A DNA stretch of 64,000 nucleotides from contig NZ_BBXA01000013.1 in NCBI RefSeq assembly GCF_001014975.1, forward strand, positions 372,001-436,000, given 5' to 3'. The position numbers and the translations under genes were made by a program. This document shows positions 25,612 to 34,166 of the stretch, one piece after another. Position 1 is the first letter of the stretch. Each line of letters opens with the position of its first letter. The stretch comes from Novosphingobium sp. MD-1 (GTDB taxonomy: Bacteria; Pseudomonadota; Alphaproteobacteria; Sphingomonadales; Sphingomonadaceae). A model generated the notes under the pieces. The model made no database searches and had not been told where the DNA came from. It saw nothing but the letters and a program-made list of their open reading frames with translations.

Positions 25612-27267
25612 ATGGAGACGGGATATCGTGAGAGGCTGCGGGCGCCGCTGAATTCGCCTGATTTCCGGGGCGCGCGGCCGCGCCGTTACGAACGCAGCGT
25701 CGTGAATGGCATGATCGTGGAACGCGACGTGCGCGTGCCCACGCGGTTCGGGTTCGATATATGGATCGATCTCTTTCGCCCGGAAGGCGAACGCGGCGAA
25801 CTGCCGGTTCTGGTGGCGTGGACTCCTTATGGCAAACACGATCCCGCCCCGTTGGCGACGATCTTCCCGGCCTCCGGCGTGCAGGAAGGCTGGATGTCGG
25901 ACTTCACGATTTTCGAGGCGCCCGATCCGGTCTACTGGACGGCGCGCGGCTATGCCGTGATCACCGCCGACGTGCCCGGCACATGGTTTGCCGAAACCGA
26001 AGCCAGCTATTTTTCCCCGCGCGAGGCGCAGTGCCATTACGATCTGATCGAATGGGCCGGCACGCAGCCCTGGTCCAATGGCAAGGTGGGCCTTTCGGGA
26101 GTGTCCTATCTTTCGTCGTGCCAGTGGAAAGTGGCCGCGCTGAAGCCGCCGCACCTGGCGGCGATCAACGTGTGGGAAGGGTGGTCGGACACCTACAACG
26201 AGATCGTCCGGCACGGCGGCATTCCGGAAACAAGCTTCTGGCCCTACATCCACGTGCGCTGGGGTGCGTCCGACCGGCAGGTCGAGGATCTGTGGGCGCA
26301 AACCGTGGAGCACCCCTATTTCGACGCATACTGGCGATCGAAGGTCGCCGATTTCAGCGCGATCGACGTTCCGGCCTATGTCGTGGCCAGCTGGTCCGAT
26401 CACGGCGTGCACACGCGTGGCACGCTGGAAGGCTTCAAAGGCTTGTCCTCCCCGCGCCGATGGCTGGAAATCCACGGCGGGAAGAAGTGGGCTTATTATT
26501 ACGAGCCGGATTCGATCGCGCGGCAAGCAGCCTTTTTCGATCACTTCCTGAAAGGGGAGGAGACAGACCTGGTCGACTGGCCGCCGGTGCGCTTGCATGT
26601 GCGCGATCGTTATGGCGAGGCGACGATCCGCGCCGCCACGGCGTGGCCGGTGGAAGGCACGCGGTACGAGCGACTGTATCTGGACGGGGAAAGCGGCGGC
26701 CTTGGCGCGTTGCCGCCCGCGGCAGGCTCCGAGGTCTGCTATGATCCGCTGGACCAGCAAGGGTGCGCGGTGTTCGATTTCCCGGTCACCGAGGATCTCG
26801 ACCTCGTGGGACATATGAAGCTGAAGCTGTGGGTTTCGACCGACGAGGGCGATGACCTTGATCTGCATGTTGCGGTAGAAAAGCTGCGGCCGGACGGCGG
26901 CAAGGAAGGCTTCGCGCACTGGGCCGTGTTCGAGGACGGGCCGGTCGCTCTGGGGTGGCAGCGCGTATCACGCCGCGCGCTCGATCCGGTGCGGTCCACC
27001 GCGCATCAGCCGGTGCTGTCCAACGATCGCGACGAAAAGCTTGCGCCGGGCGAGATCGCCGAAGTGGATATCGAGATCCTGCCTTCCGGCACGCGCTTCC
27101 GGCCGGGCGATACCTTGCGGCTGATCGTGAAAGGGCGCGACATCTTCGATCACCCCAAGCCGATGCTGTACATGCGCCACGAAGATACCGTGAACCGGGG
27201 CGCACACCGCATTCATACTGGCGGCGATCGCGCGTCGTACATTCTGATACCGCGAGTGGACAAGTAA
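25612..27267 (+). CDS. CocE/NonD family hydrolase
   Basis: A 551-residue alpha/beta hydrolase of the X-Pro dipeptidyl-peptidase/cocaine esterase (CocE/NonD) family. The N-terminal peptidase_S15 domain has MIVERDVRVPTRFG, VLVAWTPYGKHDP and the nucleophile elbow GLSGVSYLS; WSDHGVHTRG and HGGKKW lie near the expected Asp and His. The C-terminal jelly-roll PepX_C domain begins about DFPVTEDLDLVGHMKLKL and ends SYILIPRVDK. These enzymes hydrolyse esters or amides. ATG 25579 lacks a binding site; ATG 25612 has AAGGG seven bases upstream and was chosen. An ester-opening step before oxidation is plausible. Confidence 0.9.
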   Translation: METGYRERLRAPLNSPDFRGARPRRYERSVVNGMIVERDVRVPTRFGFDIWIDLFRPEGERGELPVLVAWTPYGKHDPAPLATIFPASGVQEGWMSDFTIFEAPDPVYWTARGYAVITADVPGTWFAETEASYFSPREAQCHYDLIEWAGTQPWSNGKVGLSGVSYLSSCQWKVAALKPPHLAAINVWEGWSDTYNEIVRHGGIPETSFWPYIHVRWGASDRQVEDLWAQTVEHPYFDAYWRSKVADFSAIDVPAYVVASWSDHGVHTRGTLEGFKGLSSPRRWLEIHGGKKWAYYYEPDSIARQAAFFDHFLKGEETDLVDWPPVRLHVRDRYGEATIRAATAWPVEGTRYERLYLDGESGGLGALPPAAGSEVCYDPLDQQGCAVFDFPVTEDLDLVGHMKLKLWVSTDEGDDLDLHVAVEKLRPDGGKEGFAHWAVFEDGPVALGWQRVSRRALDPVRSTAHQPVLSNDRDEKLAPGEIAEVDIEILPSGTRFRPGDTLRLIVKGRDIFDHPKPMLYMRHEDTVNRGAHRIHTGGDRASYILIPRVDK

Positions 27268-27310
27268 GCGATGGACGTGGCGCCGCATGCCAAGCAGGGA
27301 AGGGTGCATG

Positions 27311-27799
27311 ATGAGCGAGGTTAGGGACGTGGCGGACGATTTGCGGGCCGGTTTGCGGCGGCTGGCGAAGGCGGTGGTCGTCATCACGACGCGGCATGAA
27401 GGGCAGCGGCACGCGATGGCCGCGACGGCGGTGAGCGAACTCAGCATGGACCCGCCGTCATTGCTGCTCTGCGTGAACCGGGGAGCGAGCCTGCACGGGC
27501 CGCTGGCGGCGGGGGCTGCGTTTTGCGTGAACATCCTGCACGCCGGCCAGGAAGCGCTTTCGGCGCTCTGCAGCGGACGCGAGAAAGGCGAGGCACGCTT
27601 CGCGTCGGGCGCGTGGACTGGAGAGGAAGACGGCCCGCCGTGGCTGGAGGATGCACAAGCAAGCTTCGTGTGCGTTTACGAGGATCGCATGGAATACGGC
27701 ACGCACAGCGTGATCATTGGCCGCGTCACCGACGTGCGCCTGCACGGCGATGTCGATCCGCTGGTCTATGTCGACGGGCGCTATACCCGCGTCGCCTGA
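27311..27799 (+). CDS. flavin reductase family protein
   Basis: A 162-residue flavin reductase-like (HpaC/NtaB type) split-barrel protein: GLRRLAKAVVVITTRH, AMAATAVSELSMDPPSLLLCVNRGASLH and FCVNILHAGQE are the FMN-binding blocks. It supplies reduced FMN/FAD to two-component monooxygenases. An LLM-type flavin monooxygenase, the usual partner class, is encoded 80 bp away on the opposite strand. Two tandem ATGs (27308, 27311) follow AGGGAAGGG; 27311 has the better spacing. The gene ends at a strong bidirectional terminator. Confidence 0.88.
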   Translation: MSEVRDVADDLRAGLRRLAKAVVVITTRHEGQRHAMAATAVSELSMDPPSLLLCVNRGASLHGPLAAGAAFCVNILHAGQEALSALCSGREKGEARFASGAWTGEEDGPPWLEDAQASFVCVYEDRMEYGTHSVIIGRVTDVRLHGDVDPLVYVDGRYTRVA

Positions 27800-27815
27800 A
27801 CGGCGTGCCGCACCA

Positions 27816-27855
27816 AAAAGGGCGCCCGATCCTCGGCGGGATCGGGCGCCCTTTT
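27816..27855. terminator. Strong bidirectional intrinsic terminator
   Basis: AAAAGGGCGCCCGATC (27816-27831) pairs over all 16 bases with GATCGGGCGCCCTTTT (27840-27855) around an 8-base loop. The A tract and T tract give it function on both strands. It separates the convergent flavin reductase and LLM monooxygenase genes. Confidence 0.92.
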
Positions 27856-27879
27856 CATTGCTGTGAACGTGTCAGGCCG

Positions 27880-29016
27880 TCATGGCCTCCCCGCGCTGGC
27901 AACCGCCTTGTTGATCGCGGCAATGTTCGCACCGCTGAACGCTTCGCGGTTTTCGTAGACCCAGTCGAACGACCGTTCGCGCTGGCGATTGGCCTTGTTG
28001 AAGCGCGGCATCACATAGCGCATCATCAGTTCGTAGGAGCGCTTTGTCGCCTCGAAGTTCATCCAGTTGGTGCCGGTCATCAGCAGGCAACCAAAGGGAC
28101 CGGTGCGCTCCCACATCCGCTCGAGAAACTCGACCGCGTCATCCGGCGTGCCGACAAGGCCACCGCGCAGCGCGATCAGTTTGGCCGCGTCGTTCCCCGC
28201 CTTCGCGCGGGAATCGGCATAGCTCGCCGGGTTGAGCGCTTCGAGATAGCGCATCCAGGGCTCGAACCCGAACTCCACCGCCTTGGCGGCCTCTTCGCGC
28301 GTTTCGGCGAGGTGGAACGATACGACGACGCGCAGGTTATCGCGGCTCAGCTGGTTGCCATATTCGCGGCCCGTTTCCTCTGCCAGCGCCCAGCTGGCGT
28401 TCACGTCGCCACCGCCATGGGTGAGGATGCCGAAATTGTAACGCCCTGCCAGCCGCGATCCGACCGGCGTGCGCGAGGTGACGACGGTCATTTCCGGCAG
28501 CGGGTAGCTGTAGGGTGAAAGCTGCATGCTGGCATCGCGCAGCGTGAACCATTCGCTGTCGTGCGTGACGACTTCGCCACTGACGAGACGATGGATCACA
28601 TCCACACCCTCGACCAGCCGCGCGCGCTGCTGCTCCGGCGCAATGCCCAGCATCGCCGCGTCGGACACCAGCATCCCCGGGCCAAAACCGAACATGGCGC
28701 GCCCCCGCGTCTGGTGATCCAGCTGGATCATGCGATCGGCGATCATGTAGGGATGGTGATAGGGAACCGAGATCACGCCAGCCCCGATGCGGATGCGCGA
28801 TGTACGCTCGGCCGCGGCGGCGATGAACAGGTCTGGCGATCCGTAGATCTGCATTCCGCCCGAATGATGCTCGCCCATCCAGACTTCCGAAAAGCCCAGA
28901 TACTCGAGCCATTGCACGAGTTCGAAATCACGCTGCATGCACAGCGAGACATCTTCGTCGTTGCCGTGATGGGGGGGGAGGAACACTCCCGTTCGCACAT
29001 GGCGGGACTCAGTCAA
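27880..29016 (-). CDS. LLM class flavin-dependent oxidoreductase
   Basis: A 378-residue luciferase-like monooxygenase. TGVFLPPHHG, WLEYLGFSEVWMGEHHSGGMQIYG and AAAAERTSRIRIGAGVISVPYHHP are the conserved N-terminal barrel strands; MFGFGPGMLVSDAAMLGI follows. Such enzymes use FMNH2 from a separate reductase for monooxygenation or Baeyer-Villiger chemistry. The start chosen is TTG 29016, with GGAGG six bases upstream; an upstream ATG at 29100 gives an implausible N-terminus. The flavin reductase at 27.3 kb is the natural electron donor. It is divergent from the second TonB receptor, with an operator-like site 89 bp upstream. Confidence 0.9.
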   Translation of the reverse strand: MTESRHVRTGVFLPPHHGNDEDVSLCMQRDFELVQWLEYLGFSEVWMGEHHSGGMQIYGSPDLFIAAAAERTSRIRIGAGVISVPYHHPYMIADRMIQLDHQTRGRAMFGFGPGMLVSDAAMLGIAPEQQRARLVEGVDVIHRLVSGEVVTHDSEWFTLRDASMQLSPYSYPLPEMTVVTSRTPVGSRLAGRYNFGILTHGGGDVNASWALAEETGREYGNQLSRDNLRVVVSFHLAETREEAAKAVEFGFEPWMRYLEALNPASYADSRAKAGNDAAKLIALRGGLVGTPDDAVEFLERMWERTGPFGCLLMTGTNWMNFEATKRSYELMMRYVMPRFNKANRQRERSFDWVYENREAFSGANIAAINKAVASAGRP

Positions 29017-29104
29017 GCAAGGCCTCCACAAGTTTGTTTTGCCGCGCGTCTGCATCGCGGTTGCCTTCGATCCATAATCCGACCGGCGGGGAGGAGGCAA
29101 GATA

Positions 29105-29123
29105 AATTATAGTTGATTAGAAA
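29105..29123 (+). promoter_or_regulatory. Shared AT-rich operator-like site B
   Basis: AATTATAGTTGATTAGAAA lies 89 bp upstream of the LLM monooxygenase start in the 405-bp gap divergent from the TonB receptor. It shares a contiguous ATAAATTATAG core with site A (16 of 18 positions over the extended core). No gene is supported in 29017-29421. Confidence 0.5.
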
Positions 29124-29232
29124 AATGCGTGTCGACTCGCCGGCAGGCCATCAACGAGGTAAACGGCTTCCCCTGGCGCGTTGGACGAGCGATGGGGCGA
29201 AAACTGCGAGACTGCACAAACTGAAGCCGCTG

Positions 29233-29260
29233 TCGCGGATGTCGGAAAATCCGCGATTTT
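29233..29260 (+). terminator. Terminator-like hairpin upstream of TonB receptor
   Basis: TCGCGGAT (29233-29240) pairs with ATCCGCGA (29249-29256) around an 8-base loop and is followed by TTTT, giving plus-strand terminator form. It lies 162 bp before the TonB receptor start with no supportable gene before it, so it may end a short leader or small RNA, or act as an operator. Confidence 0.45.
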
Positions 29261-29421
29261 ATCCCACACGACCATGTCGGGAATATCTCAAAAATCCATG
29301 CAAATATGGAATATGAAGTTTATTTATCCTCTCTATTGAATTTAATTTTGGTGCATGTATGCTCCGTCGAACATGAAAAGAGCCGCCATCGGGTGGGCTT
29401 CAATATGGGGAGAGCAGGCAG

Positions 29422-31731
29422 ATGCGCCTGGGTTGTACCGTTTCCGCTCTTGCACTGGCTATCGCGACATCGCCCGTCGCCTTCGCGCAAACCAGCGATT
29501 CTTCCACGAAGACAAATATGGTTGACGGGCAATCGCCGGAGGCGCAGCCGGAGTCCGGGATTACCGACATCATCGTCACCGCACAGCGCCGCACGGAATC
29601 GATCCAGAATTCGTCGCTTTCCCTTGCCGTGGTCGATGCAAAGCAACTGGCCACAGCCGGGGTGACGCAGCCGGAAGGTCTGAGCCGGCTGGTACCCAAC
29701 CTGCAAGTCGGCTCGTTCGCCTATGCGCGCATCTATCTGCGCGGCGTTGGCGATAACACGGCGAACGGCTTTGCGCAGTCTGCGGTCGCCTTCAACGTGG
29801 ATGGCGTGCATGTGGCGCGTTCCACGCAGTATGGCGGCAGCTTCTACGACGTAGCGCGGATCGAGGTGCTGAAAGGCCCGCAGGGGACGCTTTACGGGCG
29901 CAACGCTTCGGCCGGGGTGATCAACGTGATTACCAACGCGCCTACGCAGAAATTCGAAGGCTACCTCAGCGCCAACGTCGGCAACTACAATTTCTACCAG
30001 CTGCAGGGGGCGCTCAACGTGCCCATCACCGATACGCTTGCCGGTCGCGTGGCCTTCAACGTGGTGGAGCGCGATGGGTATCTGCAGGACGGATACGACG
30101 ATGAATCGCAGCGGTCCGGCCGTCTGCGGTTGTTGTGGGAGCCGAGCAGCGCCGTCAGCCTCGGGTTGAAGGCCGATGTCACGCACACCGGCGGCAAGGG
30201 GCAATCGGGCGTCGTATTCCCCACGCCGGCCGGCGCCGATCCCTGGATGGCGGCCTCCGGCGATCTGGTTCGGCAATACCAGATCGCTACCGGATCACCT
30301 CGCGTGCCATCCGATGGCTTCGTGGACAACACCTATGTCGGCGTTTCGGCGGAGTTGAACGCGAAGCTGGGCTTTGCGGACCTCACGGTGGTTCCCGCCT
30401 ATCGCTGGCAGGATTTCGCGTTCTACGCATCGCCGGCCGGCAACCTCAATTTCCGCGAGGCGGACAAGGTCTACCAGACCTCGCTCGAAGTCCGGCTGGC
30501 GCGGAATACATCGAACTACAACATCGTGCTCGGCGGGTTCTATTTTCGCGAAGTCACCTATGCGGATTCCCGCATCGACCAGGGCGCGCGTGCGGGCGCC
30601 CTGGCAGGCAACTCATCGATCTTCACGTCCTATCGCGCGCCGACCAAGGCGCTCGCGGTATTCGCCGACGGGCGCCTTTCGCTCACCGATCGCCTCCGCG
30701 TGCTGGCGGGCATTCGCTACACCGATGAAAAGCGCGGCCTGTTCGGGGTGACCACGACCTTTTCCACCATCGCAAGCGTTCCCACCTGTCCACCGACGAT
30801 CGCGCTGTTCGATCCTGCCTATCGCTTCTGCCTTCAGGGCCGGGCCGATAACGAAGTGAAGAACAACGCCGTCACCTGGCGCGGGGGCGTGGAATTCGAT
30901 CTCGCGCCGCGCTCCATGGCCTATGCCCGCGTCGATCGCGGCTTCAAATCGGGCGGGGTTTTCTCGGGCGCGGCCCCGGGCAATGACTATGCGCCGGAAT
31001 TCCTGACATCCTACGTCGCGGGCGTGCGCAACCGCTTTCTCGACAACAAGTTGCAGGTCAATCTGGAAGGCTTTTACTGGGACTACCAGGACTACCAGTT
31101 CACGTTCGTCAATTTCGACACGCGCGGCGTATCGGCGCTTGTGACCCGCAATGTCGGCGCGGCCCGCATCTATGGCGGCAATGTCGATGTCGTGTGGCAG
31201 CCGCAGCGAAGCGATACCTTCACCTTCAACGTCGAATACCTGAACGCGCGCTTCAAGTCGTTCACCTACACAACATCGCTTGCCAGCGATCCGGCGCGGG
31301 AATGTCCTTCGCTGGGCGTGGTCGGGTCGGTGAACGCACCCGGCCGCGGTCCTGTAAATCTTTATGGCTTCAGCTGCGCCGGCGCGGCGCTGCCCCGCGC
31401 GCCCGAATGGACGCTGCGCGGCGGATGGACGCATGAATTCGAACTGTCGAGCGGTGCTACTTTCATTACCGATATCGATGCGCAGTACAGCTCATCCTAC
31501 AAGCTTGATCTCACCAAGGTGGCGTTCCTCACGCAGTCGCCGTACGCGCTTCTCAACGCGCAGCTCACGTACCGCTCGCCGGACCGGCAGGTTACCGTCA
31601 CGGCCTGGATGCGCAACATCACCAACCGCGCCGTTTACAACGATGCCCGTCGCTATGGCTCCACCAACTTCGCCGGCGGCGATATCCGGCCGCCGCGCAC
31701 GTTCGGCGCATCGCTGAAGTACAGCTTCTAA
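29422..31731 (+). CDS. TonB-dependent outer-membrane receptor
   Basis: A 769-residue TonB-dependent receptor with a Sec signal peptide ending near ATSPVAFAQ, a TonB-box-like ITDIIVTAQRR, a plug domain (IYLRGVGDN, IEVLKGPQGTLYGRNASAGVINV) and a barrel ending KYSF. GGGGAGAG lies upstream of ATG 29422. It is related in layout to the receptor at 7.6 kb but clearly diverged. Divergent position from the LLM monooxygenase and a shared operator-like site link it to the 22-29 kb catabolic genes, so it probably imports their substrate. Ligand unknown. Confidence 0.93.
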   Translation: MRLGCTVSALALAIATSPVAFAQTSDSSTKTNMVDGQSPEAQPESGITDIIVTAQRRTESIQNSSLSLAVVDAKQLATAGVTQPEGLSRLVPNLQVGSFAYARIYLRGVGDNTANGFAQSAVAFNVDGVHVARSTQYGGSFYDVARIEVLKGPQGTLYGRNASAGVINVITNAPTQKFEGYLSANVGNYNFYQLQGALNVPITDTLAGRVAFNVVERDGYLQDGYDDESQRSGRLRLLWEPSSAVSLGLKADVTHTGGKGQSGVVFPTPAGADPWMAASGDLVRQYQIATGSPRVPSDGFVDNTYVGVSAELNAKLGFADLTVVPAYRWQDFAFYASPAGNLNFREADKVYQTSLEVRLARNTSNYNIVLGGFYFREVTYADSRIDQGARAGALAGNSSIFTSYRAPTKALAVFADGRLSLTDRLRVLAGIRYTDEKRGLFGVTTTFSTIASVPTCPPTIALFDPAYRFCLQGRADNEVKNNAVTWRGGVEFDLAPRSMAYARVDRGFKSGGVFSGAAPGNDYAPEFLTSYVAGVRNRFLDNKLQVNLEGFYWDYQDYQFTFVNFDTRGVSALVTRNVGAARIYGGNVDVVWQPQRSDTFTFNVEYLNARFKSFTYTTSLASDPARECPSLGVVGSVNAPGRGPVNLYGFSCAGAALPRAPEWTLRGGWTHEFELSSGATFITDIDAQYSSSYKLDLTKVAFLTQSPYALLNAQLTYRSPDRQVTVTAWMRNITNRAVYNDARRYGSTNFAGGDIRPPRTFGASLKYSF

Positions 31732-31788
31732 GGCGGCGCGCATTCCGCCACGCCAGGAGTGAGCGCCGATCTTGCGACGGCGTCCACT

Positions 31789-32745
31789 TCAGGTTGCGGC
31801 GTCGTCCGGCAGGGACCACGCCTGTTCGTCTTCAGCCACGGCCTTGTGCAGCCATCGCCGGAAGCGGGCGACAAGCGGCTCGTTCCAGCGTGGCCGGCTG
31901 CACCGGAAATAGTAGGCTCCCAGCCGTACAGGCTCCCAGGGGCCGTCATCGGGCGACAGCATGACCAGTCGGCCGCTGGCCAGATCGTCGGCAACCAGGT
32001 AGTGGTTGGCCAGCGCCACGCCTTGCCCCGATCGTGCCGCGACGAGCGCCAGGTGCGCCTGCCCGTACCGCGCGACCGGCTGGCTTACCTTGGGGCTAAG
32101 GCCTTGTAGCGAAAGCCAGTTGGCCCATTCCGCATCGGACCGCTCCTGGATCATCGGCAGGTCCAGAATGTCCTTGCGCTGGCGCAGGGCGCCGTGCCGG
32201 CCGATCCTGAAAGACGGCGCGGCGACAGGAAACACCACGGGCCGGGCAATTTCCTCCGCGCGCATGTCATCGGGCAAGGTCTTGGCGTCATCGTCGAACA
32301 GATAGCGGATGTCGCCGTCCGCTTCGTCGTGCCGGAACGATGGTTCCGTGTCGGTGGAATGGAGATCGACCAGCGGTCCGCTGCGTTCGCGCGCGCCGGT
32401 GCGAAAGTCCGGGAGACGTTGCGCCAGCCAGTGCAATGAAAAGCCTGCGGAACACCAGATGGTCAGCGGGCGCGCGTGCGCTCCCTTCACCGCGCTCGTC
32501 GCCGCTTCCATGTCGGAAATGGCGGCGGAGATTCGCGCATGATACCGGCGCCCGGCTTCGGTCAGCTCGCCCGTCCGGCGATTGTAGAGCGTGACGCCCA
32601 GGAAGGTTTCCAGCGCGGCCATGTGACGGCTGACGATGGCGTGGCTAATCTGCAGAGAGTGCGCCGCCTTGCGAATGCCACCCAGGCGGCCGACCCTGTC
32701 GAACGCGCGCAGCACGGCAAACGGCGGAAGGATTCCGGTACTCAT
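31789..32745 (-). CDS. LysR family transcriptional regulator
   Basis: A 318-residue LysR-type regulator of the GcvA-like branch. The winged HTH covers residues 8-66 (LRAFDRVGRLGGIRKAAHSL, SHAIVSRHMAALETFLGVTLYNRR); the rest is the periplasmic-binding-protein-like effector domain. It is divergent from gabT with 138 bp between starts, the standard arrangement for a LysR activator of that operon, so it is probably the local regulator of GABA catabolism. A 9-bp inverted repeat touches its start codon. Confidence 0.92.
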   Translation of the reverse strand: MSTGILPPFAVLRAFDRVGRLGGIRKAAHSLQISHAIVSRHMAALETFLGVTLYNRRTGELTEAGRRYHARISAAISDMEAATSAVKGAHARPLTIWCSAGFSLHWLAQRLPDFRTGARERSGPLVDLHSTDTEPSFRHDEADGDIRYLFDDDAKTLPDDMRAEEIARPVVFPVAAPSFRIGRHGALRQRKDILDLPMIQERSDAEWANWLSLQGLSPKVSQPVARYGQAHLALVAARSGQGVALANHYLVADDLASGRLVMLSPDDGPWEPVRLGAYYFRCSRPRWNEPLVARFRRWLHKAVAEDEQAWSLPDDAAT

Positions 32746-32768
32746 GGTGGTAACCTAACGTTACCACC
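32746..32768. promoter_or_regulatory. Inverted repeat adjoining the lysR start
   Basis: GGTGGTAAC (32746-32754) and GTTACCACC (32760-32768) are perfect reverse complements with a 5-bp spacer. It abuts the lysR start codon and lies 115 bp before gabT, and it would also cover the lysR ribosome binding region. It fits a LysR-type recognition site. Confidence 0.55.
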
Positions 32769-32882
32769 CAGACCATACAAGGCGCCTTCCGTCGACCGGC
32801 GGAGAGCTCTAGGCCGGCGGCTACCGCGATCCATGCCACCCTTTTCCGCGTGCGTATCCCATCGCGCAGCAGGAGTTGCCTC

Positions 32883-34166
32883 ATGACGAACCAGTCCATT
32901 CTCGAACGCCGCGAACGCGCTGTGCCGCGTGGCGTTGCCACGGCGACACCGGTCTTCGCGGCCCGAGCCGAGAATGCCGAGATCTGGGACGTCGAGGGCA
33001 AGCGCTACGTCGATTTCGCGGGCGGCATCGCCGTGCTCAACGTGGGGCACCGACATCCCCGCGTGATGGCGGCCGTGGCCGAACAGCTCGACGCCTATAC
33101 GCACACGGCGTTTCAGGTCATGGCTTACGAGCCCTATATCGAGCTGGCCGAGAAGCTGAACGCGATCGCGCCGGTGGAAGGCGAAGCCAAGACCATCTTC
33201 TTCACCACCGGCGCGGAAGCGACCGAGAACGCGGTGAAGATCGCCCGCGCCGCCACCGGCCGTCCCGGCATCATCGCCTTTGCCGGCGGTTTCCACGGGC
33301 GCACCCTGCTGTCTTCGGCGATGACCGGCAAGGTCAACCCCTACAAGCGGGGTCTCGGTCCGTTCCCGGCCGAAATCTACCACATCCCGCTCCCCTCGGA
33401 ATCGAGCGGCGTCACGCTGGACCAGACGCTCAAGGCGCTGGATTTCCTGTTCGCGGCGGACATCGAGCCGGAACGCATCGCGGCGTTCATCATCGAGCCG
33501 GTGCAGGGCGAGGGCGGCTTTCACATGGCCGATCCCGGCCTGTTCGAGGCGCTGGACAAGCTGCGCCAGACCTACGGTATCCTGATCATCGCTGATGAAG
33601 TGCAGACCGGCTTTGCCCGCACGGGCAAGATGTTCGGCATCGAACACCAGCCGGTGAAGCCCGACCTGCTGACCGTGGCCAAATCCCTTGCCGGCGGCTT
33701 CCCGCTGTCGGGCGTGATCGGCCGTGCCGACGTGATGGACGCGATCGGCCCCGGCGGACTGGGCGGTACTTATGCCGGCTCGCCGGTCGCGGTGGCGGCG
33801 GCGCTCGCCGTGCTGGACGTGATCGAGGAGGAAAAGCTCAACGATCGCGCCAACGCCATCGGCGAACGCATCCGCGCGGCGATCACGGTGGCGGCAACGC
33901 GCAACGATACCGTCCGGATCGCCAACCTGCGTGGCCCCGGCGCGATGATCGCCTTCGACGTGATGGATCAGGACGGCAACCCGGACGGCGCGGCGGCCAA
34001 GCGGGTGACGGGCGCCGCGCTCGAACGCGGGCTGGTGGTGCTGACCTGCGGAACGCTGGGCCAGACCATCCGCATCCTGGTGCCGCTGACCGCCAGCGAT
34101 GCCGTGCTCGACGAAGGGCTGGCGGTGCTGACCGATGCCCTTGTCGCCGCGAAGGAAGCCGCGTGA
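32883..34166 (+). CDS. gabT: 4-aminobutyrate aminotransferase
   Basis: A 427-residue class III PLP aminotransferase. GGIAVLNVGHRHPRV, FFTTGAEATENAVKIARA, FAGGFHGRTL, IIEPVQGEGGF, IIADEVQTGFARTGKMFG and AKSLAGGFPLSGV (PLP Lys) are all present. This is the GabT pattern: GABA plus 2-oxoglutarate gives succinate semialdehyde plus glutamate. ATG 32883 has AGGAG seven bases upstream; an earlier ATG at 32850 lacks one. The next gene, a succinate-semialdehyde dehydrogenase, overlaps the stop, which supports the assignment. 5-aminovalerate is a possible alternative substrate. Confidence 0.93.
   Translation: MTNQSILERRERAVPRGVATATPVFAARAENAEIWDVEGKRYVDFAGGIAVLNVGHRHPRVMAAVAEQLDAYTHTAFQVMAYEPYIELAEKLNAIAPVEGEAKTIFFTTGAEATENAVKIARAATGRPGIIAFAGGFHGRTLLSSAMTGKVNPYKRGLGPFPAEIYHIPLPSESSGVTLDQTLKALDFLFAADIEPERIAAFIIEPVQGEGGFHMADPGLFEALDKLRQTYGILIIADEVQTGFARTGKMFGIEHQPVKPDLLTVAKSLAGGFPLSGVIGRADVMDAIGPGGLGGTYAGSPVAVAAALAVLDVIEEEKLNDRANAIGERIRAAITVAATRNDTVRIANLRGPGAMIAFDVMDQDGNPDGAAAKRVTGAALERGLVVLTCGTLGQTIRILVPLTASDAVLDEGLAVLTDALVAAKEAA

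Noticed and set aside
29113..29316. 67-codon frame before the TonB receptor
   Set aside because: No ribosome binding site, spans the terminator-like hairpin, and shows no recognisable motif.
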